The position numbers were made by a program, and so were the translations under genes. Below the pieces are notes generated by a model. That model was given only the letters and a program-made list of their open reading frames with translations, made no database searches and was not told the origin of the DNA. A DNA stretch of 64,000 nucleotides from Ampelomyces quisqualis (Eukaryota > Ascomycota > Dothideomycetes > Pleosporales > Phaeosphaeriaceae), in assembly GCA_018398575.1 (NCBI GenBank), contig JAGTXZ010000020.1, positions 1,922,001 through 1,986,000 of the forward strand, given 5' to 3'. Numbering within the stretch: the first letter of the stretch is position 1; every line of letters begins with the position of its first letter. Positions 25,966 through 35,699 of the stretch are shown here, one piece after another.

Positions 25966-26576
25966 TAACTATATATATTAATTATCCTAAGTCTCCTCTG
26001 CGTAAGTAGATAAAGATATACCTAGTGTACCAGGTATATCTAGCTATTTCTGCACCTAATACTAGTATGTAAATATTAAAATACTGTCTTGTTAATAGCG
26101 CTGTCAATCGTTTCGTTATAACCTCTAGATCTGCTCTAACTATGTTACCCCTGTTTAACAACAAGTATTAACAGAACTTTTAATTTTAGAGCTATAATAC
26201 GCTAGCGCTGCTATAGGAGAATTAACAACTAAGATTTAAAGTTAATTAGCACTTAGGTTTGTGTCTTCTAGGAGTTTCGCCAATTAGAAAAAGAGGTTCG
26301 CGATTTTTTAACTTAGCGTGCTCCTCTAGCGCTCCCTAATATGCATTAGCAGCTGTGTAACTTACTGTATTGAATTCTGGCACTTATACGTACTCTATGG
26401 CGCATTAGAATTTGTTTGTTTAGTTTGTCTAGTTTAGTCTCTTTATCCAATCTGTAAATAGAAATAGGCTAAGTTTCTTTGTCTGTAACGTATTGCACAG
26501 CCTTACACTAGCACGCGCTAGCACCTACTAAGCTATGTCTCTCTCTCTCTTTGTACAAGTAGAACCACAGCAAACT

Positions 26577-28500
26577 AATTACTATAGATCTAGCTACTTA
26601 AGCATTAACTAAAGCACTTCCTAATAGCATACCTAACACCCTTGCAGCTTAAGCAGCACATTTTAATATACTCTTCTCTACTCTTAGCTATCGCAAACTT
26701 AACCAAGAATTAATGCAGGCAAAAGCCTAAAAACAGTAGTACCTTACCCTATACAAAGCAAACGCAGTTATTGAGTTTGTACTACAACAGAAGGCCTTTA
26801 GAACACCTGTGCAGATAAAGTATATAGCTGCAATAGCCTTTAGTGCTACTTGCAATCAGCCTCTAGCAGACAGGCTACTTAAGCCGCCTAGCCTAAACTA
26901 GGCTAAGGCATTTAAGAAACACTGTCTAGAGATTATAGTAAAGAAGAACAGGCTGCAGGACTAGAGCTAGCTTAACATCTATAATAAGGTTAAGTATTAG
27001 TTTAAAGTAATTGGGCTGGTGCTATATAAGCTAGATATCCTTCTAGAAAACGTTTATAATATAGACAAGACTAGCGTTATGCTAAGTATACTAAATTCTA
27101 TAAAAGTTATAGCTGGTAAGGACAATACATATACTTATAGAGGTGCACGCGTTAAGCGTACTATAGTAACTGCTGTTAAATGTATTTCCGCAGACAGAAG
27201 GTGTCTAAGCCCTATAATAATCTAGCTAGCTAAAACCTATCGAGCTAACTAGACAACGTATCCTACCCCTAGTTAGGTCTATGCGCTTTCTAATACTAGG
27301 TTTACTAACTCTTATATTAGCTTGCAGTAGCTTAAGCTTGTATTTAATCTCCAAACCAAACAACGCGCTAATAATAAACCACACGTACTTATTTAAGATG
27401 GTTTTGGAACGCATAAAAGGTTCTGGAGTTTTGTTTTAAAAACAATATTATCCCTTGCTATTTGCCTTCCTATACCTCCTACAAGACCTAGCTATATAAT
27501 GTTAGGGCCTTTAGGCTCTTAAAGATAGCCTATCGCAAACAAGTAGAAAGAATAGAGCTTGGTAGAGTAAACATAGTTAGCAAGCAGCACTTTACTTATC
27601 TGTATAGCCTAGTAAGGGAAAAGGCGTTTACAAAAAGAAACATCCTTAAAGCCTAGAGAGGAAGCAGTTTATTCCTATTTAATCCTAAAAGAGTTCTTGC
27701 AGAAATCTCTAAACCTCTAGTAAAGCTAACTATTTTAACTAATAATAAGCTAAGAGTAGATCCTTGTCTAGACTACAAAGCACTACCTACGCCTGTAACG
27801 CTAGTATCTAGAGAGGCTTTAGCGTTGCTACTTAACAAGATTAAAAGGGTTCCTAATAATAAAGTAAGCAGCTAGCATAAGGCAAAGCTCTAACAGAAGG
27901 TAGCAAATGTAGCTTAGACGTACCTTACCAAAATTGCACTCCTTTACAATTAAAATCAGTTCTTAGCTACAATTAACAACAAAGAAAAAGCTTGCTAAGT
28001 AGCTAATTAAAAGGTATTAGGTACAGCAAAAGTAGCAACCTATAAAGACCTTAAGAAGAAGCGAGCAGAACGCGCTGTAACAGACGCTAAGGAGGCAGAG
28101 AAAAAGGCTAAAAAGGCTGCTAAAGAAGCTAGAAATGTTATAAGTGTAGCACTAGAGGCATAAAGTGCTGCTACAGGCATAAAGAAACGTAGTTAGAAAC
28201 AGAAGAGTGCTGCGTTAGAGGTAGGTGCAGCTACAACAAAGGCTAAGATTACGTGCATAAGCTAAGTACAGGTTGTAAAGAGTAGGTAAGATTTAGGTGC
28301 TCTAAAGCCATTAGCTAAAATTGCGAGCAGAGGCAAAGGGCTAGAGCTACTGTTGTTAACTAAGACACAGGCAGAGGATAAGGCTGCACTAGAATCTTAG
28401 AGAGCCCTAGTAGCGCGTATGTAGTAACAGTTAATAAGAAATGTAATAATAGTGCATAAGGCAAAGCAGAAATAATACTTTAAGACTTTCTTATTCTAGA
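26577..28500 (+). pseudogene. pogo-type DDE_1 transposase with HTH domains, decayed
   Basis: Cut-and-paste transposase of the fungal pogo/Tigger type. The N-terminus has a helix-turn-helix region (LSYRKLNQELMQAKA, YKANAVIEFVL near 26685-26800), then FRTPVQIKYIAAIAFS. The first catalytic motif is VYNIDKTSVMLS (Asp 27064-27066), followed by GKDNTYTYRGARVKRTIVTA and SPIII*LA. The second motif is *DGFGTH (Asp 27397-27399, intact). A frameshift lies just after it, near 27412. In the new frame YNVRAF puts Asn (27498-27500) where the third Asp of xxDVxxF is expected. The GSSLFLFNPKRVL signature of the family is near 27660-27715. A long Lys/Ala-rich C-terminal tail (KKAKKAAKEARNVI near 28100) runs to about 28500. 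Less decayed than the element at 13.2 kb, but inactive. Confidence 0.88.
27412..27418 (+). other. Frameshift in the pogo transposase
   Basis: The reading frame containing DGFGTH (27397-27414) gives way to the frame containing VLEFCFKNNIIPCYLP (about 27419 onward). The few residues normally between these blocks are missing, so a small deletion is likely here. Confidence 0.6.
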
Positions 28501-28559
28501 ATAATTAACTAATTACAATTGTAGCTAGTAGTGTTACTTATAGTAGTTTACAGCATTTA

Positions 28560-28750
28560 TATACTAATTAGCAGCTAGTTTAGTCTAGAACCTCTTGTCG
28601 CAGGTCTCGCATTTAAACTAGGGCTCCTAGTGCCTTATATTGTCCGTGTGTTAATTAGTAGCTGGCTAGGTCTAGAACCTCTTGTTGCAGGTCTTGCACT
28701 TAAATAGAAGCTTCTAGTAGTTAAGTGCATCTATATGCTAGATAGCAGCC
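28560..28750. repeat. Two-unit direct repeat, about 92-bp period
   Basis: GTCTAGAACCTCTTGTCGCA near 28583 recurs as GTCTAGAACCTCTTGTTGCA near 28670-28690, each followed by GGTCTYGCAYTTAAA and preceded by AGC(A/T)GCTAG/AGCTGGCTAG. The units differ by transitions. It lies in the 28500-29440 gap, which otherwise holds no recognised gene. Confidence 0.65.
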
Positions 28751-29439
28751 AGCTAGTTAACAAACTTACAATTGTATGTCTTGCACTTATTATTATTATG
28801 CATCTTAAAATTGTCTTTAGATAGTAGCTAGTAAAGTTTAGATTAAATAACAAATAGTAAGTTTTAGGAGCAGTAAAGGCTAGTCTACAGGACAGCAGGC
28901 AGGGCAGTATAAAATACTTAAGTTACTGTCTTATTACTGTGCTATAATAGGTGCAGGGTACAGGACAATTTATGTAACATTATATAGTGCTGTAGAACAA
29001 ATAATTGTGTGCTATGCAACCTAATAAAAGGCAATACTCGCAAACCTGCGCGTTAGACTGTCTATAGCTTTAGAATTCCTTGTTAGCAGCTAGCTATAAT
29101 TATTGGTAGAACACTAGGTTAAAGTATAGCTACAACATAACAATAAGCTTATGTTTCTATAGATATGTGCTAAAGGTAATTAAATTATTATACTTAATAA
29201 TAAATCTGCATTAACGCAATATAATAGTTACGCGAACAGAAAGTTATAATTGTAAACAAGAAATAGTAGTAGCTAAATATCTTAGCTATAGATATATTAT
29301 TAGCTCTAAGCATATAGCGCTGTTGCTAAGTTAACTGTAGTACTACAGCTCTTAGAGAATCTGTTAGCGCAAGAGTAACAGAACAACTTTATAATATAGC
29401 ACAGTATATAGCTATATAAAAACTACACATAATATAGGA

Positions 29440-30636
29440 CCAACGCATTACACTACTCTTAAGTTTTACACAACTGCCTTTAACGCCTCTACTAACTAAC
29501 AAGAAGCATTTTACAGAGGCGCCTTATATTATTATACACTTTAGACATATCCAAGCAGAAAGGGACACTAGTAGAGGGCCGTTCAGAGTATTTTAGCTTA
29601 TGCAAGGAGAGTATAAGTATATAGAGAGGATACTCTAGTAAGATAATATACTGTAGAGATTTGTAGACAACAAGATACAGTTTGTAGACCTTAGACACAG
29701 CAAAGACAATAGCTAACAGAATTTATTACTAGGTATAACTACAACGCACATTAATGCAGACTATTTATATGCATACCTACCCTAATACACAAACGCTTTA
29801 TTAACCAAGTTAAAGATAATATTTAGAAGCAGCTAAGAAAGATACAGAATAGATTAGAAAGAATAGCTGAATTTGCGCAGAAAGTATATTTAGCCTAATT
29901 AACTAAGATCTACTATAACGCCAGGTCTAGCAAATTAAAGAACAAGCTAGACGCGTTATTTAAGTATAAAGATGCAGAATTTCTAGGCGTTATTGTTAAA
30001 GTTGCATACTCGCAGAACAAGGCGCACTTACGTTAGTTAGCTAAGAACTATATTTTAGATTTAGATACTAACGTACGAGTAGTTGTTAGTCTATATATTA
30101 AGTATGGTTACAAAAAGTTGCGCAAAGCAACGTTATTAGTCTAGCAACCTGAATTAGTTACTACTAATAACAGGCTTAAATTGCGAGTAGTAGATAAGGT
30201 TGCAGACAAGGTAGATTTAACCTCCTTAACAACTTTTGCAAGTTTCTAACGTTCCTAACAGGCTTTCTATAATAACAAAGGAAACGCTGTAGACTATCTA
30301 GGTCTACAGCTCTGCCTCAGCAAATTTACCTACAAAGGACTTGCTTAGAAGGAAATGGGTAAGAAGGATACCTTTATCTGTATTCCTAGATTAAGACTGT
30401 GCAAATACCTTAGTGCAGCAGATAACAAAGAAGAGTAAGCACTAGGCAAGCATATGCTTACCAAGGAGGTTAAGAAGTAAAAGCGTTTAGAAACACCTTC
30501 TAAAGAGATAAGAGTAGATAACAAAGTAAGATACGCTAGGCAAGAGGAAAGAGCAGCAAAGCGCGCAGATTACAATATTAATTACAAGAAAAAATTGTTA
30601 ACCAAGAGTCTCTTAGACTAGATTAATTTTTTCTGT
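29440..30636 (+). pseudogene. Unknown fungal multi-copy gene, possible PD-(D/E)XK-like nuclease
   Basis: A largely open plus frame reads PYIIIHFRHIQAERDTS (about 29522-29572), IQFVDLRHSKDNS (near 29670-29715), QNRLERIAEFAQKVY (29850-29890), YNARSSKLKNKLDALFKYKD (29920-29975), AEFLGVIVKVAYSQNK (29978-30020) and LDLDTNVRVVVSLYIKYG (30060-30105), then a Lys/Arg-rich tail (EERAAKRADYNINYKK). The AEFLGVIVKVAYSQ stretch resembles the hydrophobic strand with acidic catalytic residues in restriction-endonuclease-like folds, but with Lys where Glu would be expected. That is a tentative reading. The sequence looks like an unnamed fungal repeat-associated family I have seen as hypothetical proteins. It lies inside the inverted-repeat-bounded region next to the pogo transposase. 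Confidence 0.5.
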
Positions 30637-30649
30637 TAAGTAAACGCCT

Positions 30650-31420
30650 TTATAATTCTCTTATTATGTTGTAACGCGCTATCTTACTGCACAAACTAAA
30701 GGCTTATTCCAGCTGCTTTAGTAAGACTAAGGCTACGCTGTTAGCCTTTCTTGCGTTTCTTAGCGTTATAATACTCTATGCATTTCCATTTCTCTTATTG
30801 TGCCCCTGCCTTTAATTATCTGCCTAGTGTTATCTCTAAAATTATAGTCCTATATATGCTTGTCTAGATTCTCTTAAGAATAGAAATCTAGGGCTGCCTA
30901 AGGTAGTAGATTAGGATTAGTAGTATACTGCTACTCTTTCTTAATTGTATAGCGCGCAGCTAGCGTTATTGCTGTTGTCTTATGTAAATCTTCTTCTACT
31001 AGATAAAAGAGAAAGTTACTTTAAAGGCTCTAGGTCTTGCTGTAGTTAGGATATAAAGTTAGCTTACATGGATAAGCCTATATATGTCTAAAAGAAAGGG
31101 CAACATTAGTATTGTCAGCCTTATTATTAAGTTTAGAAGAAATAACAGAGCTAGGGAGTAAGATAGGCATACTATGTTTGCTAGCGTGTCCTATTTAGCA
31201 GTAGGGACAGTTCTAAGGCGGAGCTAGATAACTCTAGGCAGGAGAACTTTGGTTATTTACTAACCGTCTATTTTAAGATAGTTTCTAGCTACAGGCTGTG
31301 TAGCTTAAATTACAAGTAAAGTATTACGTAATAATTGCTAGTAGTGTTTTAGAATAGCTAGACTTGCTTGCTTATTAAAAATGTACTAACAGGAGTAGCA
31401 ACAATACATAAATTATCCTT
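30650..31420 (-). pseudogene. Unrecognised decayed gene, minus strand
   Basis: Minus-strand reading gives YTIKKE*QYTTNPNLLP (about 30950-30903), NFRDNTRQIIKGRGTIREME (30850-30780) and NKPLVCAVR*RVTT (30700-30660), with TAG/TAA at apparent Gln or Trp sites. It converges tail to tail with the gene ending at 30636 and shares the inverted-repeat-bounded region. No family recognised. Confidence 0.4.
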
Positions 31421-31743
31421 GTATTACTGCTATAGGGCTAAGGCTAGCTTATAAGCGTAGCAGTAAGGCTAAAGAGGTTAATATTAGAATATTATAACTA
31501 CTAGAAGTAATGCAGGCTAAGTAGTAGAGCTAGAGAAGTAGTGCTCTGCTATGCTATAAGAGAAGAGGCACCTTAAATTAAGCACAGAGATAACAACAAT
31601 ATTAGTAATTTTCTAGTAGCAACTGTTATAAGGCTAAGGGAGACCTATTGCATTACACTTACGTACTAACATACAGGTACAGAGATGTAGAAAGAGCTTA
31701 TCTTGCTTACTAGTCTAAGTACCTGTAATTTTTCTTGTTATAA

Positions 31744-31775
31744 AGTAGTTCTCGCTACGTAGTAGGGGATATTAG
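31744..31775 (-). repeat. Right terminal inverted repeat of the composite element
   Basis: AGTAGTTCTCGCTACGTAGT at 31744-31763, followed by AGGGGATATTAG, is the exact reverse complement of 25923-25954. A TA (31773-31774) sits at the outer edge, symmetrical with the left end. Confidence 0.85.
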
Positions 31776-31799
31776 TAGCATATGTTACACAAGAGGCTA

Positions 31800-32950
31800 T
31801 ATAATAACTCTTGTTCTTACTCTTACCTACCTTCGCTCCTTAAGGAGAACAATAGTTCTAGGATTCCTTGCTAAAGAGGCTGCTAGTATTCTAAAAGCTA
31901 CGCGAAAGGGTTTAAAGAATAGACAAAGGTAGTTGTTAGGACATGTAAAGAGTAGTGTAGAGTAAAATATTACCTTTTTAGTCTTTAAATAGAAGTTATC
32001 TTAATTGTTACAAAATATACTAAATACATAGATATAGCACGTTTAGGAAGTTTACTAACAAGCTTATTAGCAAGCTATATAATATGTAAGGTAGTTATAT
32101 TATTATCTCTATAATTGAAATATAATAACACGTCTAATTAGGTTATTAAGCCTAATTAAGTCTGTAGAGGCGCTGCCTTGCAACAGTCTAAGTTATACTA
32201 GTAATTGTATTAACAGAAGGAGGTTCTACACAAGTCTGCTAGGGCCTTGCAAGGTTAGCTAAGTTGGTAGCTCTATGCAATTCTTTAAGAGTAATTTAGC
32301 ATAAAGCTTAGAACTATAGATGCGCGTGCGATAAAGTCTATCCTTATTAGGAAGACTAGAGTAGTAGTAGTAATAAACCTTAACGACTAGGCTGCTAGCC
32401 TTGCTGCTAATTCCTAAAGCTTTCTGCAGAAAGAGTTTGATTCTGGCATATAAACGTCTTAAGCAAACCTATGCAATAAATCCTCTATCTTCTTGCGCGC
32501 ATTAGGTGCAGCCAGATTAGCATTTTCTATAAAGTAAACAATAACTTTCTTTTATAACATAGCTTATGCTATTAGAGCTCTCCCTTATAGTACTGTAGGA
32601 TTACTAGAACAACCTTTCTGTAGTAGCTAAGTTAAAGCTAGCAAGGCTGTAGTGCTCCTAGGAGAGCAAAGATACCCTTTTGTTATAAGTAGCAGGAAAT
32701 AGTGTTTTTATACCTACAACCTAGTTACTAAAAAACGCGGCTTTATTTTTGCAGGCAGCAAAGCTATCTGGAACTGCCTAGATAATTAGTAATGTCTTTA
32801 GGAAAAAATTAATGGTTAAAGCTAAGCTTTGTTGCGCGTAAACAGTAGAAGTAAGAAGAAAATGTCTAAGCTTTGGTAGCGCACTTAATGTTACGCTTGC
32901 ATTTAATAGCAGAGTATACAGCCTCTCTTATACAATCTGCTTAATTATGT
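31800..32950 (-). pseudogene. Unrecognised decayed gene, minus strand
   Basis: The best stretch is a minus-strand frame near 32470-32230 with few stops: RRLYARIKLFLQKALGISSK, then SSLVVKVYYYYYSSLPNKD and RLYRTRIYSSKLYAKLLLKN. Flanking sequence around 32740-32480 is also protein-like. Mutation pressure is moderate here, as TCA and TGG survive. No known family. The gene is divergent to the plus-strand gene beginning near 33073. Confidence 0.4.
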
Positions 32951-33072
32951 ATTAGAAACCTAATTAGTGTTGCTATAAGTTATATAGATATTTAGAATTT
33001 ATGTATAACTTTTTAAAGTTTAAGTAATCAATTTAGCGTATGAGTTGTAACCTAGTAAAGAAGATTTGAAAA

Positions 33073-33909
33073 CAGCTGTAAAGCTTTTCCTGTAAGTAAC
33101 TGTCTATCTCTTTCTAAGGATAGGGTTTATTAGATCTATACTCTGTTCTATAGAAGAAGAACCTATTGGTAAAGTGCTATTGCGCACCTAGCTTGCAGCT
33201 ACAGCCCTAAAGCATACTAACAATTCCTTATAGGATTTGGTTAACAATAGCGAATTCTAGGCACAAGTAATAGAAAGAGTGTTGCAAATATTCTTACACA
33301 AAGACCTACTAGACTACTGGAAACTATAATATAATCTTCTAGTTGTCTTGAAATTTGTCTTTAATCGCGTTAAGCCAAAAAGAGTTAGTGTAATCTTTCT
33401 AAATTGGCTACTCTGTTATCTAACTAGAGAAACAAAGGCTTTTTTAAAGCTTACTAGTATAGAGACGCTGCATAAGAGATTCTAATTGTAGGCAGAGTAT
33501 TTAGTATAAAGCAGCAGCTTAGACCCTAAACAATTGGATTAGCAGACTGTATTCTAGTAAAAGCGCAGAGGCAATTAGTTTAACTTGATAAAGGCTAAAG
33601 GTAATGTCTGAGATTAGAATAATAAGGAGCCTTTATAGAAGCTGTGTACAAGCCAAGACAAGAGAAGTACAACTAAAGAAATAACCAAGACAATTAAGAA
33701 TGCCTATGCTAACTATATTTTGGTACAGAAGTCTTCTAATAAAGCTCTAAAGGATAGGATTATTTAGAAAGCAAGAGACCTGCTTCTATAGTATATAGAA
33801 CCTGTGCCCTTTTATTTCGCGGTCTATAACTATAAGAGCCTTATAAGAATATTGTATAACGCTGGAACTAGCATTAGTTTAACTAACGTCGCACTTCAAG
33901 TATTGTATA
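33073..33909 (+). pseudogene. Unrecognised gene, 5' part, split by an LTR retrotransposon
   Basis: Plus-frame sequence includes IEEEPIGKVLLRT*LAATA (33150-33205), IERVLQIFLHKDLLDYWK (33265-33325), VKPKRVSVIFLNWLLCYLT (33370-33425) and YIEPVPFYFAVYNYKSLIRI (33795-33850), ending SLTNVAL*VLY at the retrotransposon boundary. Removing 33910-41005 and one GTATA copy joins this frame directly to VLYNAKEYYRSRLSLK in the same frame at 41011. The combined protein would exceed 400 residues. I do not recognise the family. It is moderately decayed and may be a host gene. Confidence 0.6.
33905..33909. repeat. Target-site duplication GTATA (left)
   Basis: The five bases GTATA directly before the 5' LTR match GTATA directly after the 3' LTR (41006-41010). 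A 5-bp duplication is typical of Ty3/Gypsy integration. Confidence 0.9.
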
Positions 33910-34208
33910 TATAACAAGCACATGCAAACACATGTTATATCTGATACCTTATAAAGGCTTAGTAACAGATTATGTAGGAAGCTAGCAGATTAGGACCAAA
34001 AGTGCTCCAATAGCGCTCCAACTCAGCTGCTACGCCCACTATAAATATAAGCCTATAGCATAGATAGAAGACAAGTTTCTCTTGTCCTTTTGTACAAGAC
34101 CTATAGGTATATAGCCAATCTAGAATCTCTAATACAATACGCACTCCTATATGCCTCTAATACGTATCTAATTTAATCCTAATAGCTATACCTACCTGCG
34201 TTGTTATA
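33910..34208 (+). repeat. 5' LTR, 299 bp
   Basis: Begins TATAACAAG (TGTAACAAG in the 3' LTR) and ends GTTGTTATA (GTTGTTACA in the 3' LTR). It is the same length as 40707-41005. The two LTRs differ at many positions, nearly all transitions (GCACATGC versus GTATATGT near the start; TGATACC versus TAATACC). LTRs start identical at insertion, so these differences post-date insertion. Confidence 0.95.
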
Positions 34209-34279
34209 TTACAAGAGAAACTTTATCCTACTAGTAATAGCATTTAGATAATATTACTATTTACTTTTAAAAAGATCGC

Positions 34280-35690
34280 GTTAAAACGTCTAGAACCCTA
34301 TCCAAATCAGATCTGTTTACAACCTTAAATCTATTAAACACAGTTAGGATCCCTTAGATCTCTTAACAGCCAAAGCCTTTAGGTTTAGATCTTCTTATTA
34401 ACACACAGTTAGAATTACTTTAGTAAAAGTTGCGTTTGGCGCTATAATAGAAACTTAGAGACTATTAATAACCTAGGAGTATTAGAGATAACGCTAATAA
34501 CTCTCCCTAAAGAACTAACTCTAAGAGCCTTCCTCTAAGACAACTCTGTATCAACTATAACAACCTGGCAACAGAGTGCTAAAGTAAAAAAGACAGACAC
34601 TAAAGAACCTCCTTAGCCTAGAGCTGCACTAAATCTAACCCTTGCCTAAATAGAGGTTAATTAATTACAACAAGATTTAAAACAGGCGTTAGCAGAAATT
34701 AATTCCCTTAAGAAAGAACTAACTCTGTTAGTAGGACTAGACAAGCTCCTACTTACTACGAAATTACCCTAGAATAATTCTGCACCTTACTATTTATCTA
34801 ACAGCTCTACATCTAAGTACTTATATTGCTATAAGAGCTCTTACTAACTTTAATAATCTAAGAAAACGCCTAATATAGACGATCTTAGCGATAGAAAAGA
34901 TCCTACCTTCTGCTAATAGCAGGCCTTAATCTAGGATTAACTTAAAATTAACTTAGATTACTATTAGACTAAAAGACAACGCATAGCCTTAGTATAGGGC
35001 TACACTACAGGATTAGCTAAGGGCTATCTTAAGCTACAATATTTATTAGATACTAATTAAGAGCAATTCTAGAACGCTAAGCAAATAGTTAAGCTACTTA
35101 AGTCCTACTTTATTATAGGTAACAAGGTAGCTAAAAGCTGTGCAGCGTTTAATTAATTGCAGATAACAAAGGAGGAAACGTTCCTCTTATTTAAAGCTAG
35201 GTTTTTAAGTTCTGCAGTTAAGAGACAAGTACCCCCTTTAGAGTAGTTTTACTACTTATAGACTAAGATCACGCTAGGGTTGCAAGCCCCTAACCTAGGA
35301 TTTAGGCACTAATAGAAGAACTTATTTGATTAGATAGTAGAACACCTTACTGCATACAATATAGAGCAGAAGAACAACTCTATACCAAGTATAACACTAG
35401 CTGCTGCTAAGTTGCCAATTAGGTTAGCTTTACAACAGAATTTAGAGCCAAATTAGACTACTACTACTAACGCTCTAACAAATTCTGCGCTAGCCTATTA
35501 ATCTACAACAGTACATCTTTCTACAAAGACTCCTAAGCTAGAATAACAAAAGACCCCTAGTAGTTGTTACAATTGTAGTAAGCTAGAACACTACTCTAGT
35601 AACTGCACAAAGCCTTATGTACGTTAGATTAAAGCTGTAGAAGTAGATAAGTATAAAGATGCTTAAGAGTAACCTAATTAGGAGGTGTAT
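34280..35690 (+). pseudogene. gag: gag of the Ty3/Gypsy element
   Basis: The capsid-type polyprotein forms the retrotransposon particle and binds RNA. Visible pieces are a coiled-coil-like AEINSLKKELTLLVGLDKLL (34690-34750), the central capsid-like region ending near 35250 (FKARFLSSAVKR*VPPLE near 35200-35240), and a CCHC zinc knuckle CYNCSKLEHYSSNC at 35565-35606 with the C-x2-C-x4-H-x4-C spacing intact. Stops occur at apparent Gln/Trp codons. The start is not fixed: coding-like sequence reaches back to at least 34640 and perhaps close to the LTR. Confidence 0.85.
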
Positions 35691-35699
35691 TGTATAAAA

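Larger units (their letters stand above)
25923..31775. mobile_element. Composite DNA-transposon-like region with 32-bp exact TIRs
   Basis: The 5.85-kb segment is bounded by exact 32-bp terminal inverted repeats (imperfectly about 43 bp), each with TA at the outer edge. It contains a pogo-type transposase, a possible nuclease-like gene and a minus-strand gene. A plain pogo element is usually 2-3 kb, so this is either a large multi-gene element or a smaller one enlarged by nested insertions. The TIRs belong to one insertion; that the pogo transposase is its own enzyme is inference. Confidence 0.6.

Noticed and set aside
28580..28720. tRNA or tRNA-derived SINE from the GGTCTCGCA-like sequence
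   Set aside because: No A box at the right spacing, no cloverleaf and no consensus B box.
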